From assembly GCA_028753945.1 (NCBI GenBank), contig JAPNXP010000007.1, positions 1,736,001 through 1,800,000 on the forward strand: a stretch of 64,000 bases of DNA. The letters run 5' to 3'. Source of the DNA: Hexactinellida sp. DTS-2022. Lineage: Eukaryota; Porifera; Hexactinellida. The notes under the pieces were generated by a model. It searched no databases. It worked only from the letters and a program-made list of their open reading frames with translations, and had not been told where the DNA came from. Positions 24,931 through 36,367 of this stretch are shown here, one piece after another. Positions within the stretch are counted from its first letter, which is position 1. The number at the start of each line of letters is the position of its first letter. The position numbers were made by a program, and so were the translations under genes.

Positions 24931-26043
24931 TAAAAAATTGACCATATCTTACCACATAAGATTGGGCACTAAATATACAAAAGTATCATCGAAAACTGAA
25001 TAAAATAAATGAGATATCTGGAAACTAGAAGAAAAACTGATACTAGTATGCTTTCAAGTGCTTTAGAAAGCTTATTTTGTGTTGTAAATTTAGCACTTGA
25101 AACTTGATACTATTTGAAAAAACTCGAGTTTTATTTTGGAAACCATAGTTAATGATCGTAATTCAAATTATAATATCTTGACTTGCAGGTGGAATTTGCT
25201 AAAATAAATTAAATTTTATGGTCCTTGAATATCCTAGCGACACATATTTAAGAAATTGAGCAAATACAGACCTCGAAATTTTAGCCATGACCGCTGATTT
25301 GCCCACTGTGCAGTAACAGTATAGTATATGTCAAATTGTCTGCACTCACTAGATATTTTATTTCTTGCAAAACCAAATACATCTTTATTTATTCTAACTC
25401 ACATATGACTCACAAAAATTGACATATAGATAATCAACTCATTATATTTGTACAACTTTCCTAATCCACTTTTCGATTCTGTTATACAAATTATTGGTTT
25501 TATAGATTTTTAATGCCTTCTCAACCCAAATTTTCATTGAAAATCGGGCAAACCTGATGCTGCTATCGGAAAGCTGCCATAGTCAGAGGGAGGTAGCGAG
25601 AGTTGGGTGCAGACAAATTAGCGTAGCCGAGATTATCCGGAAACTCAGACTGACTGGCTCGATAAGAGACCTCACTATTCTGGGTAGGTATCAATTCCAG
25701 CCTTGCAGGCCCGCTTAAATAGCTAGGGGCTGCTGAAAGGGCGGATCCAGCTCAAATAGGAGGTCCAAAAATCTCAATACTCCATATTTTCTCGAGTTCT
25801 TTTGTACAAAATAAGTTCCACCTAGATTAACCGGCTCGCTGGGTGTCAAGGGATTCGGATAATCGAGGTCTCAAGCTACATATACCACTATGTAATGGGA
25901 TATAAATTGGGACCAGTCGGCATGTCCGGCTAATCGAAGTTCGGATAATCAAGATTCCCAGTGTCAGAACGCCTAGAAATATTCGCTCTCTCGCTACCCT
26001 CATTCAGTGTTCATAATGTTAAATTTCCAAAGGCTTCGACTCC
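24931..26043. other. Mostly unrecognised; possible Tigger-like relic at 25640-25965
   Basis: Two facing words, 'cgagattatccgg' near 25650 and 'cggataatcaagattccca' near 25945, resemble decayed Tigger ends. I could not establish a precise boundary or a TA pair. The rest is AT-rich intron sequence without coding motifs. Confidence 0.3.
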
Positions 26044-26289
26044 CAGGAATGGTAAAATAATGATTTTTTTAATAAAATCAAAATCAAAATCAATTGATTT
26101 AAAGTTGATTTTACTATTTGAAAATTGTGGAACCTATTACAATCTTAGTTATTTCGACGTAATATTACAAAGTATACTTACTGCGAAATTCGCAATTGAA
26201 TACCTATTATACAATTTGAGTTATGTTCATTCAAATCAATGATTTAAATTTCCCAAAAAATCAAATAAATCATAAATTTTCCTATCCTG
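26044..26289. mobile_element. hAT-type MITE, 8-bp duplication TCGACTCC
   Basis: Ends CAGGAATGG and CCTATCCTG, with exact TCGACTCC copies at 26036-26043 and 26290-26297. The interior ('aaaatcaaaatcaattgatt', 'atttcgacgtaatattac') recurs at 43343-43592. 246 bp, non-coding; the frame at 25961-26242 only reads through it. Confidence 0.88.
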
Positions 26290-27842
26290 TCGACTCCACA
26301 GCGGAGATCGGTTTTCAAGCAAACATATCCCATCAGGAGAAATCCCGCCGTTTTGAAATTACAAAGTTTTCTTGATCCGCTCCTAAAAAAAATTGCTAGT
26401 AACTTTTAAATTTTATTACCGTTGAGTGAGTATAATACAAGTTTATAAGACTTGATTCAGCAACATACGTATACTCAACTCTATTTGCTATGTTAATAGA
26501 ATCACAGACGGTACAGTCATTCAGGAGCTTGTTATGGCCCGCTCCCAAGTTCGATATTAGTAGTGTATTTCTAAGTAGGCCCCAAGTTTGCCCCAGGTAA
26601 ATTTCAATTCTAGCTACTCAACTGGCGACACTCCTCGAAATAGCATTGACCCCTAGTTTTGGAATTCTGTACTAGTAGCAATGTAATTGACTATAATAGC
26701 GAATTTGTCCTACGCGAATTGAAGTTAAGGATTTGTCTAACAACTTTAGGTATGTATTATGTATAAACTTGATATATACAAACCTAACAAGTTTCTCTAT
26801 CAAATTAATAGTAAATTGTTTTGCATTAATCAGATGTATGGTAATTTTAAATCAAATGCCAACAAGTGAATATGCATTATATATTTGACAATTCCACATT
26901 ATATGCTATTGTATCGAGCCATATATTGTAAAACTATTCATACATGTATTTAACCAATTCTATATTCTACTAATCAAATAATTTCCGATTTAACTTCATT
27001 AACGGTAAAATATAAAAAATAAATAAAGCGAGTAATAAATTAAGCGGAAACAACTACAGTGAACCGGTTCACTGTAGTTGTTTCCGCTTATATGTATAGA
27101 TATTTTTTAAAAAGTGATGATAATCTGAGGTCAACTTCTGCTACCTTCAAAAGAATAAGAAAGTGACATGTGTAAGAGGAGAAGAACCCAGCAACCTAAA
27201 GTACCTTAATCAAATTAGAATTTGATGAATATTTCCCAGAATCTCATAGTTTTTCGAAACCTTTACAAGCAATCATCAACAGAGATTAGAACGCTATTAT
27301 TTTTGGTTCAAGTTGTATTCTAAAGATGCTAAAGAGAATATTTACTCTGAAGGGACGTTTAAAGGTGTCCCTCGACCCTTTTACCAACGGTTTACGATCT
27401 TTGTTCATGTTGATATCAATGTTTTCCCGTTCTACATATTATAATGACAAGTAAACTGAGGCTCTATATCATGCTGTATTCTCCTCAATTCGCCGATTAT
27501 TACCAAATTATAACCTTATTTTGTGATTGCTCAATTAGAAATAGATCCAAAGAATGCTCTTGTATAAATATCACAATAATTGGTTGCTGGTTTCAGTATA
27601 CGAGTTCATGGAATGTTTGAATAATAATATTTCTGATAACAATTCAAATTGTAAAGATTGATGCCACTAAAGAGATCCTAATGCAACCACTAGGGTTAAA
27701 CAGATACGCAGAAAGGAGTGTAAGGAAAATTATTTGGATGGTACTTAATTGCAGTTGAATATATAAATTCCGTATTGTTGACAATTTGGCATGAAAAAAT
27801 ATACGTATCCCATATTAGCACCAGGACCAATGCCATATTAGT
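26290..27842. other. No gene recognised in intron
   Basis: AT-rich sequence with no element ends that I could pair, apart from the palindrome at 27041-27090. No frame with protein motifs on either strand. Confidence 0.4.
27041..27090. repeat. Perfect 50-bp palindrome
   Basis: Twenty-five bases starting 'taagcggaaacaactacagt' are followed directly by their exact reverse complement, with no spacer. The core is TA-CAGTGAACC-GGTTCACTG-TA, which resembles two Tigger-like termini facing each other with no internal sequence. Confidence 0.9.
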
Positions 27843-28770
27843 TAGGGAATTTTAACTCAAAACCTTGAAAAAAATTGTTACCAAACAATTTCTACACTAG
27901 AGTCTTCTTCTGGACCCAAATAAACATAGAAAAAAAGTTGCAAGCCCAAACCCGTGAGGAAAATTTTTTACACGGGTTGCGGTTTCTGATTTTCCATAGT
28001 AAATCGCCGACATTTCTGGAGCTAACTTTCTCAAACCAGCTCCAATCAAATTATTATCACCATATTGGTACTCTGCGTTAAATTTCCAGCAATTTGATAT
28101 ATCACATGTCCATATTTGGAAGAATTTTTCCATAGCAACGCTGGAATGTCTTAGGAATGTGTAAAAATTCCATTATCAAATTGTGTTCCCACTTAATCAA
28201 GTGACCCCTCATTCGACTCCATTCAGCTACCTGAGTAAAATTATACACATACCGACACTCTAAAATGTGATTTTATAAAATTATTCGAGATTTTCGAGAT
28301 TAACTGTAAATCTCAAATAATTTTATAAAATCACATTTTAGAGTGTCGGTATGTGTATAATTTTACTCAGGTAGCTGAATGGAGTCGAATGAGGGGTCAC
28401 TTGATTAAGTGGGAACACAATTTGATAATGGAATTTTTACACATTCCTAAGACATTCCAGCGTTGCTATGGAAAAATTCTTCCAAATATGGACATGTGAT
28501 ATATCAAATTGCTGGAAATTTAACGCAGAGTACCAATATGGTGATAATAATTTGATTGGAGCTGGTTTGAGAAAGTTAGCTCCAGAAATGTCGGCGATTT
28601 ACTATGGAAAATCAGAAACCGCAACCCGTGTAAAAAATTTTCCTCACGGGTTTGGGCTTGCAACTTTTTTTCTATGTTTATTTGGGTCCAGAAGAAGACT
28701 CTAGTGTAGAAATTGTTTGGTAACAATTTTTTTCAAGGTTTACCTATAATTTGAGGTAAAATTCCCTACT
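27843..28770. mobile_element. Foldback element FB-B, copy 1 (nearly perfect arms)
   Basis: Arms 27861-28297 and 28304-28740 are reverse complements about position 28300.5, and shorter similarity continues outward ('ttagggaattttaactcaaa'). The identical 78-codon frames in each arm (28133-27897 and 28468-28704) come from this inversion and match no family I know. Diverged relatives of the arms occur at 58658-59090. It has no transposase. Confidence 0.88.
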
Positions 28771-29310
28771 ATATCATTTTGACAATTAGAATGATATATA
28801 AAATGACGCTATTGTAAATAAAGAAAACAATAGTAATCGACGTCACGTTTGTCTTTTAATCAAGAGTTAAAGGGGGGATGTCCTATTTGCAAACAAGACT
28901 TAAAGACCTTTACAGATCTTATAGTGAAGTATCAGAGGAATAAACACACTTCTCATTAATAAGTAATTATTTACTTTTCTATATTTGTTCATTGAATTTG
29001 TTCTCTTTTCTAATTGTATTTCAGTCATTACAGCATTGATACCTAATTAATCATGCTTCCAAATTTGTAAGGACAGATTCCTACTTTAATTTAGTGTAGG
29101 ACAACTGGACAAGTTTGCACACTAAAGGTCATAGGACAAAATCGTGTCACTAGATTGTAATAGGTTACGCCATTTTAATATAGTAAATTAATTTCAAATC
29201 AATTAAATTAGAATTGAATCTATTGACAAAATAATAGTGTTTTCAATCTCTGTGAAAATACACCTCCTACAAGATTAATAGAGCTAGAACTAAAGAGGTA
29301 GAACTATTGT
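28771..29310. other. No feature recognised
   Basis: AT-rich intron sequence between the FB-B element and the gypsy LTR. No paired element ends or coding motifs. Confidence 0.4.
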
Positions 29311-29575
29311 TGTGCCCAAGTTGTACGTTTGATAAGAAAATATATGTACACGGACAATCATGAATAACTATTAGATATAGCAGTATCCGGTACAGAGACT
29401 ACAACTCCCCATGAGGATGGGTATATACGAGGGAAGTGATGTTAGGTAACTAAACGAGATTAGCAACGGATAATTCTGCTGTTCATTAGCAATCAATCCC
29501 CGCTCACAAAAGATTATGCGCATCCACTAATTAGTCGATTATATATAGACTTACAACTAATTTACTAGTATATCA
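29311..29575 (-). repeat. Gypsy LTR (downstream copy)
   Basis: Shares 'ttgtgcccaag' through 'gatatagca' with 32732-32803 in direct orientation. The following block (29430-29575, from 'ttaggtaactaaacgagatt') matches the other LTR only as a reverse complement. Extra sequence at 29383-29430 is unique to this copy. Confidence 0.7.
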
Positions 29576-29754
29576 CCGTATCATCAACATTATTCCCTCG
29601 GTAATAAGGAAAATCTCAAGGGGTCTGTGTCTTAGTATCCAGGAAGATTCTAAAGATTCAATGATTTTGTGGGATGTTTGGTTTCTCATGGGGACAGTTC
29701 AATCCATTTCGAAAACATGTCTGTAATCTGGAGGAAATATCGGTACTCATTACC

Positions 29755-30203
29755 CTACTGGAGGGTAGCGACATCATACGCTACCACTTTACGGAGGGAT
29801 GACGCAATGGTCATTAGGGTGATGGGTTTTCTCGATCCAGTCTTGTGTTTGTTCTTGTGACATATTTTGAACTTCTTGCGACATATTTCGAACTTCTTGC
29901 AAAACTGTCGCACGAAAACTGTTAGACCATCCCATGTGAAGTATTCCTTCACGATAAACTTTGTGGTTTAATTCCAGCATGTGCATGATTGTGCAATATG
30001 GTGAGTACAGAGTTTTTCATAACTTCTGGTACCAATATCTTCCCGATACGTAGAAGCAGACCGTCAGAGATTGTTAAGTGTTGGTGGTTGTAACGTACTC
30101 TACTTGCATATCTTACTTCTGACACCTGCTCGCGTGCGTATTTTATCGCCTGATCTTTTATTTGCTCTTTTTCGATCATTTCGACTAGCTCGGGGTATGA
30201 CAT
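29755..30203 (-). pseudogene. Gypsy integrase, N-terminal zinc-binding part
   Basis: Blocks 'ILHNHAHAGI' (the His pair) and 'KEYFTWDGL...VRQFC' followed by Cys-rich 'KKFEICRKKFKICHK' (the Cys pair) form an H2C2 zinc finger in two frames. The DDE catalytic core that should follow is absent; homology ends near 29755. Upstream frame 30203-29949 holds the linker from RNase H. Confidence 0.75.
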
Positions 30204-30212
30204 AGTTAGGTG

Positions 30213-31210
30213 TTACACGAATCTCTCAAAATATTCGAATTCGTACTTTACCAGACTATGTATGTCACTCTCGATGCGGGAGAGGAAATCTGCGGGGTTA
30301 TACAGGTCACCCCTTGTGTATACTATTTCATAGTCCAAACTCTCTACTCTTGTATCCATCGGGCGAACTTCCCCTTTGGAATACGTTGCTTCCGTAGCCA
30401 ATGTAGTGGATAATGGTCGGTAACTAAAATACCTTGCGTGCTGCTATTATATAGTCGTTGAATTTCCGTGACATGCGATTATAGCACACCATTCGACTTC
30501 CCCGCTGCATACTGTCTTTGCGCTGCGTATAAACCCGAAGAAAAGTAAGCAAGGGGTTTAAAGCGACCTTGAGAATCCTTCTGGGATAGGACGCCCCCCC
30601 ACTGCTATTATAGATCCGTCGGTTTGAAGATAGAAAGGTTCCACCTAGTTTGGATATACCAGCATTGTTGGGATTCTGTCAGGTATCGTTTGAGAAGGGA
30701 GAAAGCTTCAAAAACTGACTTGTCCCAATTCCAGTTGGTGTCCTGGCGTGTAAGGCGGTAGATAGGTTCTGCAATATCAGAGAAATTTGGTATATACTCT
30801 CTATAAAAGTTTACCAGCCCTAAGAATCTTTGGACTCCTTTCTTGTTTCGTGGGGGCTGATAGTTCGAAATTCGTGAAACCGTTTCTGATAGGGGTCTGT
30901 GCCCGTCAGGGGTAATAATGTGTCAAAGGATACGATCGATTAGCCGCTGGTAGGTTGCTTGGCTATTGCATAGTCCAAATGCCATTCTTTCCGTTTCAAA
31001 ATGTCACGAGGTGTAGAGAAAGCTATCTTGGGGAGGTATTTTTCTTCCAATGCGACCAATGTACCTAGATTGTGCAGAAGCAATCCAGGTCAAGGAGTTT
31101 AATGTTCGGTAATCTACTACGAATCTGGTTCCTCCATCTTTCTTTGTGACGAGGATAACCGGACTGTTCCAAGGGGATTCGGATTTCCGGCATATTCCAT
31201 TCTGTAACAT
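30213..31210 (-). pseudogene. Gypsy reverse transcriptase and RNase H, internally deleted
   Basis: The start of the polymerase reads 'PWNSPVILVTKKDGGTRFVV' then 'DYRTLNSLT'. Next come 'RMAFGLCNSQATYQRLIDRI', then 'ITPDGHRPLSETV' and 'GVQRFLGLVNFYREYIPNFS', i.e. palm and connection. Between 'DRIL' and 'ITPDG' the segment with the YxDD catalytic box is missing (about 50 codons). A second gap removes most of the fingers-palm junction. RNase H ends with 'YTRGDLYNPADFLSR'. Several stops and frameshifts confirm it is a pseudogene. Confidence 0.85.
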
Positions 31211-31700
31211 TTGGTCAATTTAGTTTTTTTTTATCAGTTTGGGAGGCGTCGGATTTTATCGGTTGAGTCGATCCCGTGTCAATACTATGTTTGGTAAGTT
31301 GAGTTAGTCGTGGATACTTGAGATTTGTTGCAAAGAAATCTGAAAATTCGTTGAATAGATTCGTTAGCATTTGTTGCACTGGTAGTGCCAATCCTGGGTT
31401 TATCTTAACGGGAATTTGTTGGTAAATTCCAGTTACGTTATCACCTAAATCATCATCTAAGCTAGCAACGTGAGACCGTCCAAATACGTCTCGAACTTCG
31501 AGTACAGCCTCACTGGCTATCCATACGCGCCTAAGTCGGATTCGTCGTGCATCCCAGTAGAATACGGTTGGTCCAAATTAATTTAGGAAATCGCGGCCGA
31601 GGATATACGGTATGGTGTCTCCCAGATCAATAGTGAGGGATATGTTCCCAACTACATGTATAGGTTCTTTTCCGACTCCGTATATTCTCGTAGGCCGTTT

Positions 31701-31981
31701 CTATATTTTAGATTCTAATCTTAGGCTTCGGATTGTTCCAGGGTCAATAACACTGGGGCCAGCTCCGGAGTCTATTAGCATGGTTATTGCAGCGTTGGTA
31801 ATCTTGGCTGTAATGGCGATGGAGGGTTGTTTGATCTGCATGTGGCGTGAAGTAACCGTTTCTTCTTCGCTCTGTACTTGTTTGGACAATTTGGTCCGAT
31901 GTGTCCCTTGTTTCCGCAGATTGAACATTTCCTATCGGGGCAGTACCGCATGATGTGGCTTGCACCGCATATGTAGCAATT
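31701..31981 (-). pseudogene. Gypsy zinc knuckles and aspartic protease
   Basis: Minus strand: two adjacent zinc knuckles, 'CYICGASHIMRYC' (one residue short of the usual spacing) and canonical 'CSICGNKGHIGPNC'. They are followed in another frame by protease motif 'MLIDSGAGPSVID' (D-S-G active site). The link from gag to pol is frame-shifted. Confidence 0.8.
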
Positions 31982-32098
31982 TATTATTTCTCCCTCTGTG
32001 GTCTGTTTCTTTGTGGATACTTATGCTTCGGGTGATAATTGGTAGAGTAGACAGTAATTTCCATGTCGAAAGTTTCGCTCCGTCCCTCAAAGCTAGTG

Positions 32099-32699
32099 TT
32101 AGGCGAGGAGTATATGTGTTCCTTTTCGATAACTGCAAGTTTCAATTAACTCACATTTTCGACAGCCCCAGTAGGGATGTAAGCCTTTTTCTTGGAGTTC
32201 CTTCTTGATAGCTATCAGTAATTTTCTGCCATCTAGCCCATCCAGTTTGGGTGCAATCCCTTTCATCGTTGCTTTGATTTTGGATTCTACGTCCCTGGGT
32301 AATTGGGCTGCTATAAGCGGAGCGACAAATTTCATGTCCACGTTCGACTCAAAGGCTTTGCGCTTGGTTGAGAAGAAGAAATCTTCGATACCCTCTCCGG
32401 CCTGCCAAAAGATGCGGCTAAGATGTTGCATGGCTGTATACTGGTCTGAGGGTGGATCGAGTGTCTCTGCAAGTATATCGAGAGCTTCAGAGACCGTGGC
32501 GACAGATTTGACTAAGTCTAGTACCAGGACTCTATCAGCAGTGTTCCGATTGACATTAGAGGGGAGCATTTACAGTACATGGCGTTCACCATTTTCGGCG
32601 TTCCTGAGTTATTCGGTGCTAGATTCAAAGATCACTCCTCCAGCCCGAGATGCGGTCGTTATCTTGCAGTTTCGGGGCCAGGAGAATTTGCGAAGCCAT
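32099..32699 (-). pseudogene. Gypsy gag
   Basis: An ATG at 32699-32697 starts 'MASQILLAPKLQDND', about 30 bp inside the LTR edge; stops follow, and an open frame (32569-32099) continues. It has 'SATVSEALDILAETLDPP'-type capsid sequence, 'FWQAGEGIEDF', and an Arg/Lys-rich end leading to the zinc knuckles. Fold and position fit Ty3/gypsy capsid; residue-level identity is weak. Confidence 0.7.
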
Positions 32700-32731
32700 T
32701 AAGGAGTAGTCATGTAATCATTATTATTATT

Positions 32732-32932
32732 TGTGCCCAAGCTATACGTTAGATAAGTAAATATATGAACACGAACGATTGTGAATAATAATGATAGATA
32801 TAGCATACTAGTAAATTAGTTGTAAGTCTAGATATAATAGACTAATCTGTGACTATGCGTAATTTCATATAAGGGGGATTTGAATGCTGATGAACAGTAG
32901 CATTATTCGTTCCTAATCTCGTTTAGTTACCT
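32732..32932 (-). repeat. Gypsy LTR (upstream copy, part inverted)
   Basis: 'ttgtgcccaag' to 'gatatagca' (32732-32803) is direct relative to the other LTR. The next ~125 bp (32804-32930, ending 'cgtttagttacctaa') is the reverse complement of 29450-29575. One of the two LTRs therefore carries an internal inversion. Confidence 0.7.
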
Positions 32933-32944
32933 AAAACTACCACT

Positions 32945-33792
32945 CTGAATAACAAGAAAAAGTAAGTACTAACCGAGGTAAGTCTTATCCGTATGTATAA
33001 TACATAAGTAGAAATACTGGCTTGTTTAATGAAATTAATACTATGTAGGGTATTCAAGTCTTCAACATTCTTATCAGTTGTTACAATTCCTGGTTTTCCC
33101 GAACACATTGCAACGGATTCTAATAATTTTCTTTAGATTGCAACCCAAAATTTCACGGAATAGACTTAAGGTACTTTTGGAACACATTAACTTTATAGCC
33201 GAACGTGAACTAATTGAACCAAAAAACTGGTTGGTCTAACTTTAGAATTGGTTTCCAATTAGACATATGATCGAGATACATGAAGAGTATTTCAGAAATA
33301 ACTGAAAAGGGCTCATTCAATAAAGTTGTCACTAAATTTCCATTCAGAAACATCCCATTTGTTAGACATCTTAGAAATAGGTTCAACTAAATATTCAGAG
33401 CTAAAGCGAATTTTGGAAGGGAAATTTTTTTAATTACCACATTACAAAGTAGTCTCACTATTTCGTAGAGAAATCTCCTTAGCAGATGAGAGGAGGATAG
33501 TTCAAAACCATGAAGGCTTCTCAGTTGGAATAGCTATATAATAGCAATCAATTCTTCTCTCACCATTCAACGTATCTTTGAAAATTTCAGCACACAATAT
33601 CCTTTTAATGTCAAAATATAAGATGGACTGGATGGTTCAGGTACTCACCGCTACTACAATCAAATCAATTCAAATCTAGATTTATCCACTAAAAGTTTTA
33701 TCTTGTTTGGATTTAAAGTCCTAACCAACACAGATACCAATCATAACAAATTATTCTTCAATAAGTTTCCCAATACGCCTTTTTCTTTCAGA
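32945..33792. other. No gene; piece of a repeat shared with 59.3 kb
   Basis: 32955-33080 ('gtaagtactaaccgaggtaa', 'gtagggtattcaagtc') is similar to 59316-59430. The remainder has no recognisable motifs; the N-terminal part of the Transib-like gene may lie here but is not readable. Confidence 0.4.
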
Positions 33793-34810
33793 CCAGTTAT
33801 TTAATAGCTCTGAAAGAAGTATATGGTAATGTCAAATTTATAATTGAGACTCTGATTAATCCTGAAACTGACCATATCATGGAGGATGGGTTTAATGTAG
33901 GTGGCGGACAGAATAATGTTAAAATAATTCGCTCCCTTTTTGATACTAACATGGCTGGTTTATTGGATGGTGTGGAGGTTCTTCGTGAGTCATAAATTAA
34001 AAGCAGTTAGAATGAGTAGAATCTAGATTCGTCAAAGATGCAGTTGAAATTTTCAGTGAGGTTACCGAAGAAGAATTTTTGAAATTACCTTCTCATCAAC
34101 GTGATGGTATAACTCACCAACAAACTTCCAAAATCAACATCATAGCAGCTTTTTCCTTACATGCATATCTTCGTGTTTACAAATGGTTTATGCTCCTAAT
34201 ATACCATCTGGATGCAGGTCACACACAATGGTCGCCATCAAACGCTAAGGTCCAAACATGGAAGAGACGCATTAGATCAATAATTGAAGAAAGATGTAGT
34301 GTAAGCGTTGATGTTCTTTCTAGCCAAGGAGGTATTTCGACTACAGGAAATGTTGCTCGTGACTGTTTCATGAACTAGAGAGAGTTCATGAAATGGGCTA
34401 CTTGTTCAATTGATCCAGTTCATAAACCAACACTAGAAATAATTCAAACTTGAGATTGGTCAAAGCGGGGACCAGATCAAATGTGTTAAGTTAGATGAAT
34501 TGGGCAAAGGAACATATCAATTCATCATTAGTGAGTTTGCATGGGCAAGCATAACACCTTCAATGGAAAAATTGCAATAATTCATTTCCATACGTAATAG
34601 TGGTTACGGTGTAAAGAAGTGTTTCGAAGCCTGTAACATGTATGTAAGGCTATATCGGGAAAAATTATCTCGCAAAACGTCATTTACCGACAATGTGCGT
34701 GATATATTTGTCCGTATATTGTGTAATAGCGACCCTGTACCGGTAGAAAATCGTTTCAAAGCACCAAAAGTATCTAAAGACCTTTCAAACTGTGAACAAG
34801 ACACATTATA
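33793..34810 (+). pseudogene. RAG1/Transib-like transposase relic
   Basis: Blocks in order: 'ALKEVYGNVKFIIETLINPE', 'NVKIIRSLFDTNMAGLLDG', then frame 34079-34378 with 'LPSHQRDGITHQQTSKI' and 'YHLDAGHTQWSPSNAK'. It ends 'SQGGISTTGNVARDCF'. A gap with stops follows, then 'GYGVKKCFEACNMYVRLYR' and 'SFTDNVRDIFVRILCNSDPV'. The 'TTGNxAR' motif and later 'xEAxNkxxRxYR...RKTS...SDP' order match my recollection of Transib transposases and the RAG1 core, where that Glu is the third catalytic acid. The first two Asp residues were not located. It is broken by frameshifts and runs directly into a THAP domain. Confidence 0.5.
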
Positions 34811-36022
34811 CAACAATATACTAGTAATCAATAAATGTTTAGTTCGCGTTACGATCGCGTTACGCTTTTAAGATGCCCCAAAACCTGAATCACTCAGACA
34901 AGCTTGGATTTGGGCAATTCGCAGATACGATATATATGAACTGAAGGCAATTCTCATTTGCGTGAAGCATTTCAGAGAAGATGTCGAGTTCACAAATAGG
35001 GTTCCCAATGGATACGGTACATTTCGAGAAATTCCAAGTGTGAACCCTAATGTGAAAGATGATGCTGTGCCAGTTTTTCTACCAGGATCTCCCAGCTAAT
35101 ATTCCTAAACTGTCACAAAGCGTAGTCGTTTGTCATTCGAGACAAAGGAAGATGAATTGTTCTCTCAAGCCTTCTCGCTTAGACTGAAGTCAGACGCTGA
35201 GGAAGGACAAAAGTTAAAGACTAGTAGTTTCCAGGATATGCAAGATAAGTTATCATTTATTTCTTTGCATAAAACTTGACATTAAGGTATCCTGATTAAT
35301 ATAGTTTAACTTTAATGCGTCCTCGTTTAAATAATTAATGTGTTAATATCGATTTCTTTTCCATTCGAGCGTTTTGCAAGGGTGAAATTTCTCAACTTTC
35401 GATCATTTCTCCAACTGATATTCGACAACTTGAATCAATTCTGAATGAAATATATAGAAAGCCACTCCCCTGTGAATCCTCGAAGAAATATGATTCCACT
35501 ACTGCGTCCCATATTTCCTTAGCAAAAATTAAAATCCAACAAGCATCGACAGTCTGAATACTTCTTCTCCCGACTTAGAATCAGACGAGTGTCCAGAACT
35601 TAGTAGACTTCATTTCATTCAATGCCAGTTAGAAAACAGCCTTGCTCCAAAAAACAGGTGTAGATACAACATCCTAACACAAATACTGTCTCTTAAACAA
35701 CACCTGATCTCTCCAGCTTTCTATAAGTATCTACAGCATATGTCTTGGAAAAGCAATTTCTTATTTTGGACTTGAAAGCAATTTTTCCCCCTTTCTGAAA
35801 CAAGTAACGCATTCTTTTTCTAATGAGCAAAATAATGTTATTCTTCAAATGGACGAAATATATGTAAATCCCGATATATCCTATAAACATGGCAAAATAA
35901 TTGGTCCTAATATCTGTCCGGATGATCCTACAAAAAAATCGCAATCATGGTTTCTAGTCTTTATAAAAAATGGTCCAGTGTTGTTCGTCTTTTTTTGCCT
36001 TGAGCGTCTTGATCTGCAGACA
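34811..36022 (+). pseudogene. P-element transposase relic with THAP domain (P-1)
   Basis: THAP zinc finger second half: 'PESLRQAWIWAIRR', 'ICVKHFREDVEFTNRVPNG' and the closing 'DDAVPVFLPGSPS' (AVPxxFP-like box). Acidic/coiled linker follows near 35150-35280 and 35380-35480 ('GEISQLSIISPTDIRQLESI'). Then comes the start of the RNase-H-like domain, 'LQMDEIYVNPDISYKHGKII', with the first catalytic Asp in DEIY. Stops and frameshifts occur throughout, and the first THAP Cys pair is not readable. It is truncated at about 36022 by another repeat. A second, differently diverged P relic is at 57915-58575. Confidence 0.75.
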
Positions 36023-36367
36023 AGGGTGGGGTTGGCAAACCGAACTGAGGCAACGGTCACAATTCGATTTCTCGCCACGGTTAACCGGTTAAGCCCATCA
36101 CACTCAATACAATAAATCCTTCATAAAAATTTGATTATAATACAGAATAAGACTCAGTTGTATAAAGTATAACTGCATAATTATATTAACTGATAAATTT
36201 CGTGCTTTAGATAAATTGATATCAACGTTGTCCAATCAATTTATTAAGTGGAGATGAAAAATTGATTTAGGACTACATATTCTGATAAAAATAAAAAAAT
36301 TAATACTTTATACATTAATTTCCCAATAACTCTGCTGTTATTCAACAAACTGGCTAACTGGTTAAAA
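36023..36367. mobile_element. Inverted-repeat element with 'ggttaaccgg' ends
   Basis: Starts 'caagggtggggttggcaaac' with 'cggttaaccggttaag' inside and ends 'aactggctaactggtta'. The block 36221-36367 is the reverse complement of 41570-41715, which places both in one family. It cuts off the P-1 transposase. Possibly hAT-like, but no 8-bp duplication was confirmed. Confidence 0.5.

Larger units (their letters stand above)
29311..32932 (-). mobile_element. Ty3/gypsy LTR retrotransposon, decayed
   Basis: Minus-strand order gag, zinc knuckles, protease, reverse transcriptase, RNase H, integrase zinc finger, bounded by LTR-like sequences at 29311-29575 and 32732-32932. Every coding part has frameshifts, and the polymerase active-site segment and the integrase core are missing. 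It is therefore non-functional. An endogenous animal retroelement inside the Galpha intron. Confidence 0.85.

Noticed and set aside
27897..28704. Two identical 78-codon proteins on opposite strands
   Set aside because: They are the same arm of a palindromic element read twice; no family motif.
31612..32702. Plus-strand frames of 113 and 165 codons
   Set aside because: Antisense shadows of gypsy gag and protease, which have the family motifs on the minus strand.
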